Of a stretch of DNA of 64,000 nt, positions 8,367 to 17,352 are shown piece by piece. The notes below the pieces were generated by a model. The model worked only from the letters and a program-made list of their open reading frames with translations, had not been told where the DNA came from and did no database searches. The stretch covers positions 1 to 64,000 of the forward strand of contig CAYJLO010000006.1 of the NCBI GenBank assembly GCA_964370835.1. Reading direction: 5' to 3'. Positions within the stretch are counted from its first letter, which is position 1; the number at the start of each line of letters is the position of its first letter. The stretch comes from CAYJAD01 sp964370835. Its GTDB lineage: Bacteria > Desulfobacterota > Desulfovibrionia > Desulfovibrionales > Desulfovibrionaceae. Made by a program: the position numbers and the translations under genes.

Positions 8367-9442
8367 TAGAAAGTATTTTTTACGTGCTCCTTGTATTGGG
8401 AGGACTGATTTTTATTCACGAATTGGGCCATTTTCTCATGGCGCGTGCCTTTGGCATGGGTGTTACCACCTTCTCCCTAGGCTTTGGCCCCAAGCTTTTT
8501 AGCTTTACCCGAGGCAAAACAGAATATTGCCTTTCCCTTGTGCCCCTTGGCGGCTATTGCGCCATGGTGGGCGAAGAAGATGCCTCAGATATGCCAGAAG
8601 GCTTCACGGCAGAAGAAAACATGGCCTTGCGTCCGGCATGGCAACGTCTTTTGGTGGTGGCCGCAGGCCCTGCTTCCAATATTCTCATTGCTTGGTTCAT
8701 TTGCTGGGGGCTTGCCTTTGGCTACGGTCAACAGCATATAGTGCCTGTCATCGGTCAAGTGCTGGAAGATAGCCCAGCCCAAAAAGCCGGCATAGTCACC
8801 AACGATACCATCCTTTCCATCGACGGCACTCCCACCAACGACTGGACAAGCATGGCAGCCGCCATTGCCGCCAGCGAAGGTAAGGCCATGCAAGTGCTCA
8901 TTAAGCGCGACGACAAAGACATTACCTTGGAAATTGTGCCCAAAAGCGTCACGCAAACCAATATTTTTGGCGAAGAAAAACCCGGCTACGTCATTGGCGT
9001 ACATTCTGCCGGAGTTATGCATCATAGCCCCGTGGGTTTCATTGCCGCCGCGGGCATTGGCCTTGATCGCACCTGGGAAATGGTGGAACTCACCTGGATG
9101 GGATTTGTGAAACTCTTCCAGCGCGTGGTTCCTCTAGACCAAGTGGGCGGCCCCATCATGATTGCTCAAATGGTGGGTCAACAAGCCGAGCAAGGCTTAG
9201 CCCCAGTGCTGGCTTTGGCGGCGCTCATCAGCATTAACCTTGGCATTCTCAATTTACTGCCCATTCCCGTATTGGATGGCGGGCATATTGTCTTTTATAC
9301 CATTGAAATGATAGCCAGACGCCCTGTACCCATTCGCGCCAGAGAGATGGCCTCCCGTGTGGGATTCTTCCTGCTCATAAGCCTTATGATTTTGGCAACA
9401 TTCAATGATATTTGGCGCATAGCCAAGGACTTTTTCAATTAA
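8363..9442 (+). CDS. rseP: Site-2 protease, RseP/RasP type
   Basis: Intramembrane zinc metalloprotease that cuts anti-sigma factors and leftover signal peptides in the inner membrane. HELGH at residues 19-23 in the first helix gives the zinc histidines and catalytic Glu. A single PDZ domain spans about 115-190 (SPAQKAGIVTNDTILSIDG). The second active-site motif NLLPIPVLDGGH lies near residue 300. Many proteobacterial RseP proteins have two PDZ domains; this one, at 359 aa, has one, as in many deltaproteobacteria. No rseA or rpoE homologue is in the window. It overlaps tsaB by one base (TAATG). Confidence 0.95.
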   Translation: MIESIFYVLLVLGGLIFIHELGHFLMARAFGMGVTTFSLGFGPKLFSFTRGKTEYCLSLVPLGGYCAMVGEEDASDMPEGFTAEENMALRPAWQRLLVVAAGPASNILIAWFICWGLAFGYGQQHIVPVIGQVLEDSPAQKAGIVTNDTILSIDGTPTNDWTSMAAAIAASEGKAMQVLIKRDDKDITLEIVPKSVTQTNIFGEEKPGYVIGVHSAGVMHHSPVGFIAAAGIGLDRTWEMVELTWMGFVKLFQRVVPLDQVGGPIMIAQMVGQQAEQGLAPVLALAALISINLGILNLLPIPVLDGGHIVFYTIEMIARRPVPIRAREMASRVGFFLLISLMILATFNDIWRIAKDFFN

Positions 9443-10272
9443 TGGACGCGCTGTACTGTGTGCTTAATGCCGCCGAAGGGCAATTGGATATACTTCTCGC
9501 TAGCGAAGAGCATATGCTCACGGCTCAGAGCTGGCATGCCCCCACACGCGGTGCGGAGATATTAACGCCGGCACTGCAAAGTACACTGCGCATACAAAAA
9601 CTCACTCCGGCCCATATTACGCATTTTGCCTGCGTGCATGGGCCGGGGAGCTTCACGGGTTTACGCCTCACCATGGGCACCGTGGCCGCCATACGCCGCA
9701 TTACCAAAGCGGTGAATGCCAGCATAGATTATATGCAAGCCCTTGCCCTCACGGCTTGTGATGCCCTTGGCGCGAATGCGCAACCCAATACGCAACAAGG
9801 TGCGCAACAGCAAGCGCAAGACATTACATACACCATATGTGTGCTTACCCATGCACGGCGTCAGCTGGTGCATGCCCAATGGTATACCTGCACACCCGAA
9901 AATTTGCCCAAAGCCCACGGCCCCGCAGAGCTTATCTCTCCGCAAGCCCTGCTTACGCAATGGCAAGCATACGCCAACCAAGACCAAAGACTTTACGTGC
10001 TGGGTTCCGGCCTTGAACGCAATGCCGCAACGTTTGCAGATGCCCCCCCATGCGTACAGGTATTACGCTTTGCACACCCAAGCCCCAAAGCTCTTATGAC
10101 TTTGGCCAAGGAAGCAGAGTATCACAGCCAAGACCTTGAGCCGCTGTACATTCGCCCTTGCGACGCTGTGGAAAATCTTGACCACATAGCCCAAAAGCAA
10201 GGCATGGACGCAGGCAAAGCCCATGAAAAATTGGCACAGCTCTTAACCAAGCCCACCACCTCAGATATTTAA
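9442..10272 (+). CDS. tsaB: tRNA threonylcarbamoyladenosine synthesis protein TsaB
   Basis: Non-catalytic partner of TsaD in t6A modification of ANN-decoding tRNAs. The start at 9442 (TAATG overlap with rseP) gives the family N-terminus ALYCVLNAAEGQLDILL. The diagnostic GPGSFTGLRLTMGTVAA stretch lies at about residues 69-85. The actin-like fold is clear in the first half; the second half is variable and Gln-rich. Last gene of the pyrH operon. Confidence 0.92.
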   Translation: MDALYCVLNAAEGQLDILLASEEHMLTAQSWHAPTRGAEILTPALQSTLRIQKLTPAHITHFACVHGPGSFTGLRLTMGTVAAIRRITKAVNASIDYMQALALTACDALGANAQPNTQQGAQQQAQDITYTICVLTHARRQLVHAQWYTCTPENLPKAHGPAELISPQALLTQWQAYANQDQRLYVLGSGLERNAATFADAPPCVQVLRFAHPSPKALMTLAKEAEYHSQDLEPLYIRPCDAVENLDHIAQKQGMDAGKAHEKLAQLLTKPTTSDI

Positions 10273-10443
10273 TCACCCAAGTCACACCATGCCAAGGAGC
10301 ACTCATTCCACGTGTTCTTTGATAATTTTGTACACACCACAAATTTTCTCTGTGCTTAAAACCTTCAACGCTGAAAAAGCCTTTTACTTTTGACTTTCTT
10401 TTTCGTAAAATACTCTTTTGAAAATCACTTTATGGAAAGAAAC

Positions 10444-10941
10444 ATGTCTGAAAATCTTTGCCCTTGTGGCTCCTCATTGGCTTATGAAAATTGTTGCAAA
10501 CCCTACCATGACGGCCAAGCTGTACCTTCAGCTGAAGCCATGGTGCGCGCACGTTTTTCTGCATTCAGCAATCATCTCTACGACTTTATTGTGGAAACAA
10601 CGCATCCTGCCTACAGAGATGAAGTGGAAGACAGCAATATTGCCGACAATATGCAAGGCATCATTTGGCATCAATTGCATATCCAAGACTGTGGTCAAGA
10701 GCCTGCCTCCGAAGGAGAAGGAACCTTTGACACAGTGACGTTTTCTGCCGTGTATGAAATCAACGGCAATGTGTACAGCTTATCGGAAAAAAGCTACTTT
10801 CAAGAGCAAGATGGCAAGTTGTACTATTTAGAAGGTATTTCCCATCGCCCTGAAGGCTTTCGTCGTGCAGAACCCAAGGTGGGACGCAATGACCCTTGCC
10901 CTTGTGGTAGCGGTAAAAAATACAAAAAATGCTGCGCATAA
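10444..10941 (+). CDS. YchJ-like protein with two SEC-C zinc motifs
   Basis: A small soluble protein of the YchJ/UPF0225 type. It has a SEC-C motif at each end: CPCGSSLAYENCC at residues 5-17 and CPCGSGKKYKKCC at the extreme C-terminus. Between them lies an NTF2-like domain (about 35-145). The SEC-C motif binds zinc and is best known from the SecA tail, where it contacts SecB and ribosomes; the role of YchJ proteins is not established. The start is the ATG at 10444 with GGAAAG upstream; longer in-frame starts give an unrelated N-terminus. Confidence 0.85.
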   Translation: MSENLCPCGSSLAYENCCKPYHDGQAVPSAEAMVRARFSAFSNHLYDFIVETTHPAYRDEVEDSNIADNMQGIIWHQLHIQDCGQEPASEGEGTFDTVTFSAVYEINGNVYSLSEKSYFQEQDGKLYYLEGISHRPEGFRRAEPKVGRNDPCPCGSGKKYKKCCA

Positions 10942-10955
10942 AGGTATAAAACGGC

Positions 10956-11327
10956 ATGGCTCGTCCGGATACTATGCGTCAAATACGCCGCTTTTGCTTG
11001 GATTGTCAGGGGAACTCATCACCTGAGATACAGCGTTGCCGTGATACCGACTGCCGGCTTTGGCCATGGCGCCTAGGAAAACTTGATGCTGAAACGTCAC
11101 AAAATGGTGAAGTAAACAGCAACACTGCACTTTTACAAAGAAAAGCCTTACGCGTGGTGCGCGGGCATTGCCTTACCTGCGCCGGACACCGTAAGGATGT
11201 GCGTCTATGTACCGCCAGAGAACAATGCCCCCTATGGTCATTGCGCTTTGGCGTGTATCCTAGCACCTATAAACGCGTAAAAGCACGTATTGCGCAAGGG
11301 AAACGCTTAAGCCTTTTTGAGGGATAA
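10956..11327 (+). CDS. Small protein with a duplicated Cys4 motif, unknown function
   Basis: 123 aa, not recognised as a named family. It contains two copies of the same unit: RRFCLDCQG followed by RCRDTDCRLWPWRLG (about residues 11-43), and RGHCLTCAG followed by LCTAREQCPLWSLRFG (about 69-100). Each gives CxxC, then about eight residues, then C-x4-C, with a following Trp/aromatic-Arg-x-Gly, which suggests two zinc ribbons formed by internal duplication. Between them is an Asn/Glu-rich linker. It is 14 bp downstream of the YchJ-like gene and 3 bp before pgi, so it is probably cotranscribed with both. A nucleic-acid-binding role is a guess. Confidence 0.7.
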   Translation: MARPDTMRQIRRFCLDCQGNSSPEIQRCRDTDCRLWPWRLGKLDAETSQNGEVNSNTALLQRKALRVVRGHCLTCAGHRKDVRLCTAREQCPLWSLRFGVYPSTYKRVKARIAQGKRLSLFEG

Positions 11328-11330
11328 CAC

Positions 11331-12665
11331 ATGCAAAATCATAGTTTAAACTGGTCTCATGCATATACAGGCCGCCTTTCTAAGTCCATGTTGGCTAAGT
11401 ATGACTCCACTGCGGCTTTATCTGCGCGTTTAGAAAAGGAACTGAGCAAGCTCCCTTTCCTCACCATGAGCTACAGAGAACAATTGGAAGAAGACATGGC
11501 ACGCATATTGCCCCATTGTTCGCAGTTTGAACACATGCTTTTGCTTGGCATTGGCGGCTCTGCCCTCGGTGCTCGAGCCTTACAAAAAGCCTTTGCCCCA
11601 GATCAAGACATTCCTTGCCACAACGGAAAATCCCTTTGGATTGCCGACAATGTCTGCCCCATCACCTTTGAAAGTTGGTTAAAAAAACTACCTGCGCAAA
11701 AAACCGTGGTGGTTTGCATCAGCAAGTCCGGCGGCACCATTGAAACCATCGCTCAATACCTGCTCACCCGCGCATGGCTCGAAAAACATTTGGGCGAGGC
11801 ATGGAAAGATCATGTGGTGCTCATCACCGATAGCGAAATGGGCTTTTTACGCCAAGAGGTAAAAAAGAACCAGTTGCATTCCATGGAAGTACCCAACTTC
11901 CTGGGCGGACGCTATTCAGCCCTTTCTGCCGTGGGCCTCTTACCGGCAGCCTTTTTGGGCATTGATTGGCAAGGTCTTTTGGACGGTGCCTACGCCGTGG
12001 CAAAGCCCCTTGTGGAAAATCCCTATGCCATGAGTATACATCCTTCCTATCGCTTGGCCACATGGGCTTTGGGACTTGATGCCACGCACTATCATGAGCT
12101 TATTTTCTTTTCCTACATTCCCACATGGGCCACCTTTGGGCCGTGGTTTGTACAATTATGGGCCGAAAGCCTTGGCAAAGAAGGTAGAGGCAGTATGCCC
12201 ATTGCCGCCACAGGGGTCACCGATCAGCACTCTGTACAACAAATGTTTTTGGACGGCCCTCGTAACAAGGCGTGTTTATTTTTAACATGCGAAAATTTAC
12301 CTCAAGGGCGCGCCTTTGGTGATGCTTTACCTGAGCAGTGGCAATGGTTGCAGGGACAAAACTTTGGTCAACTCTTGCAAGCTGAAGCCCTTGGCACACG
12401 CATGGCATTAACCAAGCATGGCTTACCCTTGGTGCATATTGATATGCAAAACACCGACGAAGGGGCGGCAGGAGCTTTAATGATGCTTCTTGAAATCACC
12501 ACCGTACTTACGGGTTGGCTCATGAATATCAATCCCTTGGATCAGCCTGCCGTGGAAATGGGAAAGCGCTATGCCAACGCTCGTCTTGGAGCCCCCAACC
12601 ACGATGTCGAAAATAAGGCCTTGGATGCCTTCATGAACAGCGCAGAAGAGAGGCAAGCATTTTAA
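11331..12665 (+). CDS. pgi: Glucose-6-phosphate isomerase
   Basis: Interconverts glucose 6-phosphate and fructose 6-phosphate. The sugar-phosphate-binding SIS fold is seen in LLGIGGSALGARAL (about residues 63-77) and CISKSGGTIETIAQYL (about 127-142), with a PGI-type DQHSVQQMFLDGPRNK segment near residue 300. At 444 aa it belongs to the shorter bacterial type. Start ATG follows GAGGGA. Its stop overlaps the histidine kinase start by one base, so pgi and the two-component pair are coupled. Confidence 0.95.
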   Translation: MQNHSLNWSHAYTGRLSKSMLAKYDSTAALSARLEKELSKLPFLTMSYREQLEEDMARILPHCSQFEHMLLLGIGGSALGARALQKAFAPDQDIPCHNGKSLWIADNVCPITFESWLKKLPAQKTVVVCISKSGGTIETIAQYLLTRAWLEKHLGEAWKDHVVLITDSEMGFLRQEVKKNQLHSMEVPNFLGGRYSALSAVGLLPAAFLGIDWQGLLDGAYAVAKPLVENPYAMSIHPSYRLATWALGLDATHYHELIFFSYIPTWATFGPWFVQLWAESLGKEGRGSMPIAATGVTDQHSVQQMFLDGPRNKACLFLTCENLPQGRAFGDALPEQWQWLQGQNFGQLLQAEALGTRMALTKHGLPLVHIDMQNTDEGAAGALMMLLEITTVLTGWLMNINPLDQPAVEMGKRYANARLGAPNHDVENKALDAFMNSAEERQAF

Positions 12666-14128
12666 TGAAGCATAAAAAAGACGCCTCCCTCAAAGAAGTT
12701 CAGGATTTATCTTTATCCTACGCCAGACCTTTGTCTTGGCTCTTTTTTATACTCATTTTAACCACGTCTATCATACTTTCGGTGTTCATTGCCAATAGCA
12801 CGCGAGATACCTTGCTCACCAAGCAAGAAGAATTTGCCAAGCTTTTGGGCACCAACCTTAACCATCAAATATACCAACGTTTCACCGTTCCCACGGTGCT
12901 AGCCTATGGGCGTATTGCCTTAAAAAACCCCGTGCAATATGAGCGATTGGACACCATTGTGAACTCCACCATGCACGGCCTTAAAATAGAGCGCATTCGC
13001 ATTTATGATTTTGGGCGCGTGGTGGCATACTCCACCGACAATGAAGACTTAGGACGCTCTGGCCTTGCTCCGGAATCCGTCAACTTGGTACTCAAGGGAG
13101 AAACAGCCAAGGCGGAACTTATTACGTCCATTCCCGCATGGGAAGCCCCCTTTCACTTACCATTTGAGCCTGGGTCTTTTATCTTGCGCTCAGCCTATCC
13201 CTTGACGGGGCAAATTCGTGACAATGATGGCAAAGTAACCCAACACGTCATGGGCGTTTTGGAACTTAGCCAAGATATTACCGATGACTACGCCGCTGTC
13301 ATGGCTTTTCAAGGGCTCATTGTGGCCACATGCTTGTTTTCTTCTGTGGTGCTTTTTATTTTGCTCATGGCACTTATTCGCCGCACAGAAAAAGCTCTCG
13401 CCTATCGTGTGGCAGCCAATAAAGCCTTGGAAGACGAGCTGCACAGCAAGGAAAAATTGGTGAGCATGGGGCGTGTTATAGCCAGCATTGCCCATGAGAT
13501 ACGCAATCCTTTGGGCATTATTCGCTCCAGCGCAGAGTTTTTGCTCAAAAGACAAAAGGAAAAAGAAAGCGATGTGGCCTCTCAGCGTATCTTGGGAGCC
13601 ATTTATGACGAAGCCTGCCGCTTGAGCCAAACCATCAATGATTTTTTGGACTATGCCAGACCGCGCAAATTGGCCGATACGCAAATATCCATGGCAAAGG
13701 TTTTGGATGAAGTCATGGCCTTTTTGGAAGGCGAATTTAACCGCCATCAAGTGAGTGTAGAGTTTGACTTGGAGCCAGAGTTAGATATCATAGGCGATAA
13801 AGATTTGTTATACCGTGCTTTTTACAATATACTTGTGAATGCACAGCAAGCCATGGATGGGCCAGGCATTATACAAATTAGCGGAAAAAAAGTGGAAGGC
13901 AGGGTGGAGATGACCTTCACCGACTCTGGGCCAGGCTTTCCTGCCGATAGCATAGAAAATATGTTTGACCCCTTCTTCACCACCAAGGACACGGGCACAG
14001 GACTTGGCCTTGCCATTGTCAAAAGCATTATTACCAGTCACATGGGTGAGATTACGTTGCAAAACACCCCAGAGGGACATGCCCAAATACACATAGAATT
14101 TGACGCCGCGCCCAAGGAATCCTTTTAA
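12665..14128 (+). CDS. Sensor histidine kinase of an NtrB/ZraS-like type
   Basis: Inner-membrane sensor that should phosphorylate the response regulator encoded next. Two membrane helices (about 24-44 and 215-237) enclose a periplasmic domain of about 170 residues with no cysteine cluster. The HisKA motif IASIAHEIRNPL puts the phospho-His at 277. The ATPase part has its N-box in YNILVNAQQAM and the glycine boxes DSGPGF and GTGLGLAIV. No PAS domain is evident in the cytoplasm. The signal sensed cannot be read from the sequence. Confidence 0.93.
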   Translation: MKHKKDASLKEVQDLSLSYARPLSWLFFILILTTSIILSVFIANSTRDTLLTKQEEFAKLLGTNLNHQIYQRFTVPTVLAYGRIALKNPVQYERLDTIVNSTMHGLKIERIRIYDFGRVVAYSTDNEDLGRSGLAPESVNLVLKGETAKAELITSIPAWEAPFHLPFEPGSFILRSAYPLTGQIRDNDGKVTQHVMGVLELSQDITDDYAAVMAFQGLIVATCLFSSVVLFILLMALIRRTEKALAYRVAANKALEDELHSKEKLVSMGRVIASIAHEIRNPLGIIRSSAEFLLKRQKEKESDVASQRILGAIYDEACRLSQTINDFLDYARPRKLADTQISMAKVLDEVMAFLEGEFNRHQVSVEFDLEPELDIIGDKDLLYRAFYNILVNAQQAMDGPGIIQISGKKVEGRVEMTFTDSGPGFPADSIENMFDPFFTTKDTGTGLGLAIVKSIITSHMGEITLQNTPEGHAQIHIEFDAAPKESF

Positions 14129-14143
14129 CACTAAGGGTGATGT

Positions 14144-15523
14144 ATGAACGACAAAGCACATATACTTATCATAGACGATGAAAAAAACTATCTGCTCATT
14201 TTAGAAACCCTGCTTTTGGATGCAGAATATAATGTCACGGCCATCAATGATCCCGAAACGGCTCTCACATTTTTGGAAGAATCTGAAGTGGATGTGGTCA
14301 TCACTGACATGAAGATGCCACGCCTCACGGGGCGTGATGTGCTTGAACGCATCAAGAAAAATTGGCCGCATATTCCTGTGCTCATCATGACGGCCTTTGG
14401 CAGCATTGAAAGCGCCGTTGAAGTCATGAAGTATGGGGCTTTTGATTATATAACCAAGCCCTTTGCCAATGACGAGCTCTTGCTTTCTTTGCACAACGCC
14501 GTGGACCTTGCCACCACACATCGCCAATACCGTCTTTTGCAAGAAGCCATGGAAATCCGCTATGGAACGCATCAAATCATAGGCCGCAGTCGCGCCATTC
14601 GCGATGTGTTCACCATGATAGACAGAGCCGCCCCCAGTCGCTCCACGGTGCTCATCACCGGCGAATCCGGCACGGGTAAGGAATTGGTGGCCAGAGCCAT
14701 ACACGTGACATCTCCGCGCAAGGAAGGGCCGTTTATTTCCGTCAATTGCATGGCGCTCAATCCCGGCATTTTAGAAAGCGAACTCTTTGGGCATGAAAAG
14801 GGTTCCTTCACAGGGGCTGTGGCCATGCGCCGCGGTCGTTTTGAGCAAGCCAACGGCGGTACCCTCTTTTTAGACGAAATAGGTGAACTTACGCCGGACT
14901 TACAAGTGAAGCTTTTGCGCGTATTACAAGAAAAACGCTTTGAACGTGTGGGCGGTGATGAGCAAATAGAGGTGGATATCCGCGTGGTGGCCGCCACCAA
15001 CAAATCTCTGCTACAATTGGTAGAGTCTGGACAATTCCGCGAAGATTTATTTTATCGCCTCAACGTGGTGGAAATTCACCTTCCGCCATTGCGCGAAAGA
15101 CGTGAAGACATTCCCTTGCTTTTGGCTCATTTTGCAGCAAGTTTTGCCCAAGAAAATGAAATACAACCCAAGACATTTAATTCCGGCGCATTGAATTATC
15201 TCATGGCCTATGAATGGCCGGGAAACATTCGCCAATTGCAAAATATTGTGGAGCGTTGCACGGTTTTAGTGCAATCAGAAGTCATTGATGTGGAAAATTT
15301 ACCGCCGGAAATTCGCGATGAAGAAGCTCAATACAAAAGCGCCGTGGATTTATTGCCTGTGCAATTGGATTTGGCTGACACGCTGGAGAAAATTGAAGCG
15401 GCCTTGGTGCGCAGAGCGTTGGTACGCACGGATTTTGTACAGGTAAAAGCCGCAGAAATTTTAGGTATATCAAAATCTCTTTTACAATATAAGCTAAAAA
15501 AATACAGTATTGCAGGCCATTAA
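14144..15523 (+). CDS. Sigma-54-dependent response regulator, NtrC/ZraR type
   Basis: Receiver (1-120, phospho-acceptor D55 in ITDMKMP), AAA+ sigma-54 activator domain (about 140-375) and Fis-type helix-turn-helix at the end (about 415-455). Walker A is GESGTGKE (173-180) and Walker B LFLDEIG (241-247). The sigma-54 contact loop reads GSFTGA (220-225) rather than GAFTGA, a tolerated variant. It follows its kinase by 15 bp. Two strong sigma-54 promoters elsewhere in this window (53560 and 55816) are conceivable targets, but nothing in the sequence links them to this regulator. Confidence 0.94.
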   Translation: MNDKAHILIIDDEKNYLLILETLLLDAEYNVTAINDPETALTFLEESEVDVVITDMKMPRLTGRDVLERIKKNWPHIPVLIMTAFGSIESAVEVMKYGAFDYITKPFANDELLLSLHNAVDLATTHRQYRLLQEAMEIRYGTHQIIGRSRAIRDVFTMIDRAAPSRSTVLITGESGTGKELVARAIHVTSPRKEGPFISVNCMALNPGILESELFGHEKGSFTGAVAMRRGRFEQANGGTLFLDEIGELTPDLQVKLLRVLQEKRFERVGGDEQIEVDIRVVAATNKSLLQLVESGQFREDLFYRLNVVEIHLPPLRERREDIPLLLAHFAASFAQENEIQPKTFNSGALNYLMAYEWPGNIRQLQNIVERCTVLVQSEVIDVENLPPEIRDEEAQYKSAVDLLPVQLDLADTLEKIEAALVRRALVRTDFVQVKAAEILGISKSLLQYKLKKYSIAGH

Positions 15524-15556
15524 CAGCCCACGCTTTACAAGCTAAGAAAGCACACT

Positions 15557-15592
15557 CACAGCCTTGGGCATTTTTGTCTAAGGCTGTGTTTT
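15557..15592 (+). terminator. Terminator of the pgi/two-component operon
   Basis: CACAGCCTT (15557-15565) pairs with AAGGCTGTG (15580-15588), followed by TTTTT on the + strand. It overlaps the last codons of the convergent LapG-like gene. Confidence 0.8.
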
Positions 15593-16345
15593 TGCAGTGC
15601 TCTTAGGATTTTCTTCACCATTAACGCGTAGCCACAGCCCTTTGTGATTCACCATGGCAAAGGGGGTCACTTGTTTGGCATATTGGGCAGCGGGAACTAA
15701 TAAATAGCCAGGCTTACTTAAATTATCCAAAACAAAAAGCCCTCTTTTGTCTTGAGCCAACAGCACAGCATGACCTGAATTACGGATATGCTCACGTAAA
15801 AAAATCACCCAAAGCTTTTGCGGATCCCAGCCCAAATACTTTAGGGCAAAATACTTTGTAATGGCATAGTCTTCGCAATCGCCACTACCATTGCTTAAAA
15901 ATTCCTGTGGTGTGGCCCAGTATTCGCCAATACCATAAGAATCATCATCTTTTCGAGACATGATTCTATTGAAAAATCCATTGACATTACGCAGTGTCTT
16001 AAGAGAGTCGGAGGATTTTTTCGTAAGTGACACAAGGGCAGCCCATTGGTCTTTATGTTGCCCCTTAAGTGGAATTTTTTTGGATTGAAAAAGACCTGGG
16101 TCGTGTTGCGCCACTATTTTATCCCATCGACTATGCATAACCTGCAAATGCTCTGGCAAAGCAGCACCTTGCACCAGAATAAATTCTGACCCCATCAATT
16201 TCATACGCGGGGCGTTGGGCGGTACCTTTACGGAATACGATTTTTCCTTGTCGGTAGTTGTTTTAGTGGCTTGTGCAGAAGGAGGGAGCACGCAGAAAAA
16301 AATCCATAACAATACAAATAATGCAGGGAATAATGGTTTTTTCAT
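15578..16345 (-). CDS. lapG: LapG-type periplasmic cysteine protease (transglutaminase-like)
   Basis: Bacterial transglutaminase-like cysteine proteinase (BTLCP). Family members such as LapG cut large surface adhesins at an N-terminal Ala-Ala site to release biofilm cells, and are held back by the c-di-GMP receptor LapD. The signal peptide starts at the MKKPLF Met (16345) and ends near AQA. The catalytic triad is readable in this numbering: C157 in GDCEDYA, H192 in SGHAVLL and D207 in FVLDN. A longer start at 16369 adds eight residues; neither start has a good SD. No LapD or adhesin gene is in the window. The gene runs convergent to the two-component operon. Confidence 0.85.
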   Translation of the reverse strand: MKKPLFPALFVLLWIFFCVLPPSAQATKTTTDKEKSYSVKVPPNAPRMKLMGSEFILVQGAALPEHLQVMHSRWDKIVAQHDPGLFQSKKIPLKGQHKDQWAALVSLTKKSSDSLKTLRNVNGFFNRIMSRKDDDSYGIGEYWATPQEFLSNGSGDCEDYAITKYFALKYLGWDPQKLWVIFLREHIRNSGHAVLLAQDKRGLFVLDNLSKPGYLLVPAAQYAKQVTPFAMVNHKGLWLRVNGEENPKSTAKTQP

Positions 16346-16418
16346 GTAAAATTCTGGTAAAAGGCTCATAAAAGTACCACAGCAAACACTAAGGGTACGT
16401 ACTCACCGTATAGCCACT

Positions 16419-17348
16419 TTACACCTTTGTCAATCGCCTTTTATCATCCACAAGGAAGATAATTACGGTGGACAAAATAAGCACAGCCCCCCCCCCCCCA
16501 AGAGCACTAAAATTCTCCCCCCAAAGAGACCAAGCCGCCACTGTGGCCACCACAGGCTCCAAAGTGGCCAACACTGCCACCTTGGTGGGATGCAAGCGTT
16601 TTATACTTTCACAATAGGCCCAATAAGCCACATAGGTGCTAATGAAACCTATCCCCATGACGGCAAGCCACCCCGTGACACTCATATCTAAATGCAATTT
16701 TGCCATGGGAAATAAACAAATAGCCGCCGCCAAAGAGCTGTACCCATACAAAGTAAAAGGGGTATAGGTGGAAAGAAATTTTTTCGTCACCACATAGTGC
16801 GTGGCATATAAAAAACCCGACAGCAATCCAAACAGAATGCCCCACACGGGCAACGAATGACCTTGCGTGGCAAGGGCTTGTTCTGCCAAGGCACTGGCCT
16901 GTACGCTCTCTTGTGCCGGCATGGGTGAAATGCTGATGAAAATACCACCAAGCAATGCAATACCAATGGCTATGCCGGTGATGAGGGTAAAGGGTAAGCC
17001 AAAGAAAATACGGGAAAAAACAGCAACCCATGCCGGAGCTGTATACAAGAGCACAGAAGCCAAAGCAGCACCGCCCTCACGCACAGCGTATTGATAAACC
17101 ACAAAAAAAGTGGCTATGGAGCAAATACCAAAAAGACAAAAATAGCCGAAATCTTTAGCACTATGCACCTTAGCTTGTTTGATGAGGCAAGCGTGCAAAA
17201 AAAGAAAGAGGCCACCAATGAGAGCACGCCAAAAAGCCACATCCAGTGGAGACAGCCCAGCATCCATGGCTATGCGCCCTAAAATACCGAGAAAGCCCCA
17301 ACAAATAGCTGCTATGAACACAAAAAGATAGCCTGCATACTGCCCCAT
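16419..17348 (-). CDS. DMT/EamA-family transporter with a 13-G tract near the 3' end
   Basis: Inner-membrane transporter of the drug/metabolite superfamily, with about ten hydrophobic helices in two EamA repeats (about 8-140 and 165-300). Substrate unknown. It lies 4 bp downstream of the M20 amidohydrolase gene and is probably cotranscribed, so export or import of an amino-acid-like compound handled by that enzyme is a reasonable guess. Oddity: codons 284-288 contain a run of 13 G (16487-16499). One G more or less would replace the last 21-22 residues, including most of the final helix, with short unrelated tails of about 7 or 15 residues. The tract is in frame as given. Confidence 0.85.
   Translation of the reverse strand: MGQYAGYLFVFIAAICWGFLGILGRIAMDAGLSPLDVAFWRALIGGLFLFLHACLIKQAKVHSAKDFGYFCLFGICSIATFFVVYQYAVREGGAALASVLLYTAPAWVAVFSRIFFGLPFTLITGIAIGIALLGGIFISISPMPAQESVQASALAEQALATQGHSLPVWGILFGLLSGFLYATHYVVTKKFLSTYTPFTLYGYSSLAAAICLFPMAKLHLDMSVTGWLAVMGIGFISTYVAYWAYCESIKRLHPTKVAVLATLEPVVATVAAWSLWGENFSALGGGGAVLILSTVIIFLVDDKRRLTKV
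16487..16499. repeat. Mononucleotide tract C13/G13 inside a transporter gene
   Basis: Thirteen consecutive C on the + strand (G on the coding strand), encoding Gly284-Gly287 and the first base of Ala288. It is by far the longest G/C homopolymer in the window. Such tracts are classic slipped-strand sites. Confidence 0.9.
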
Positions 17349-17352
17349 ATTC

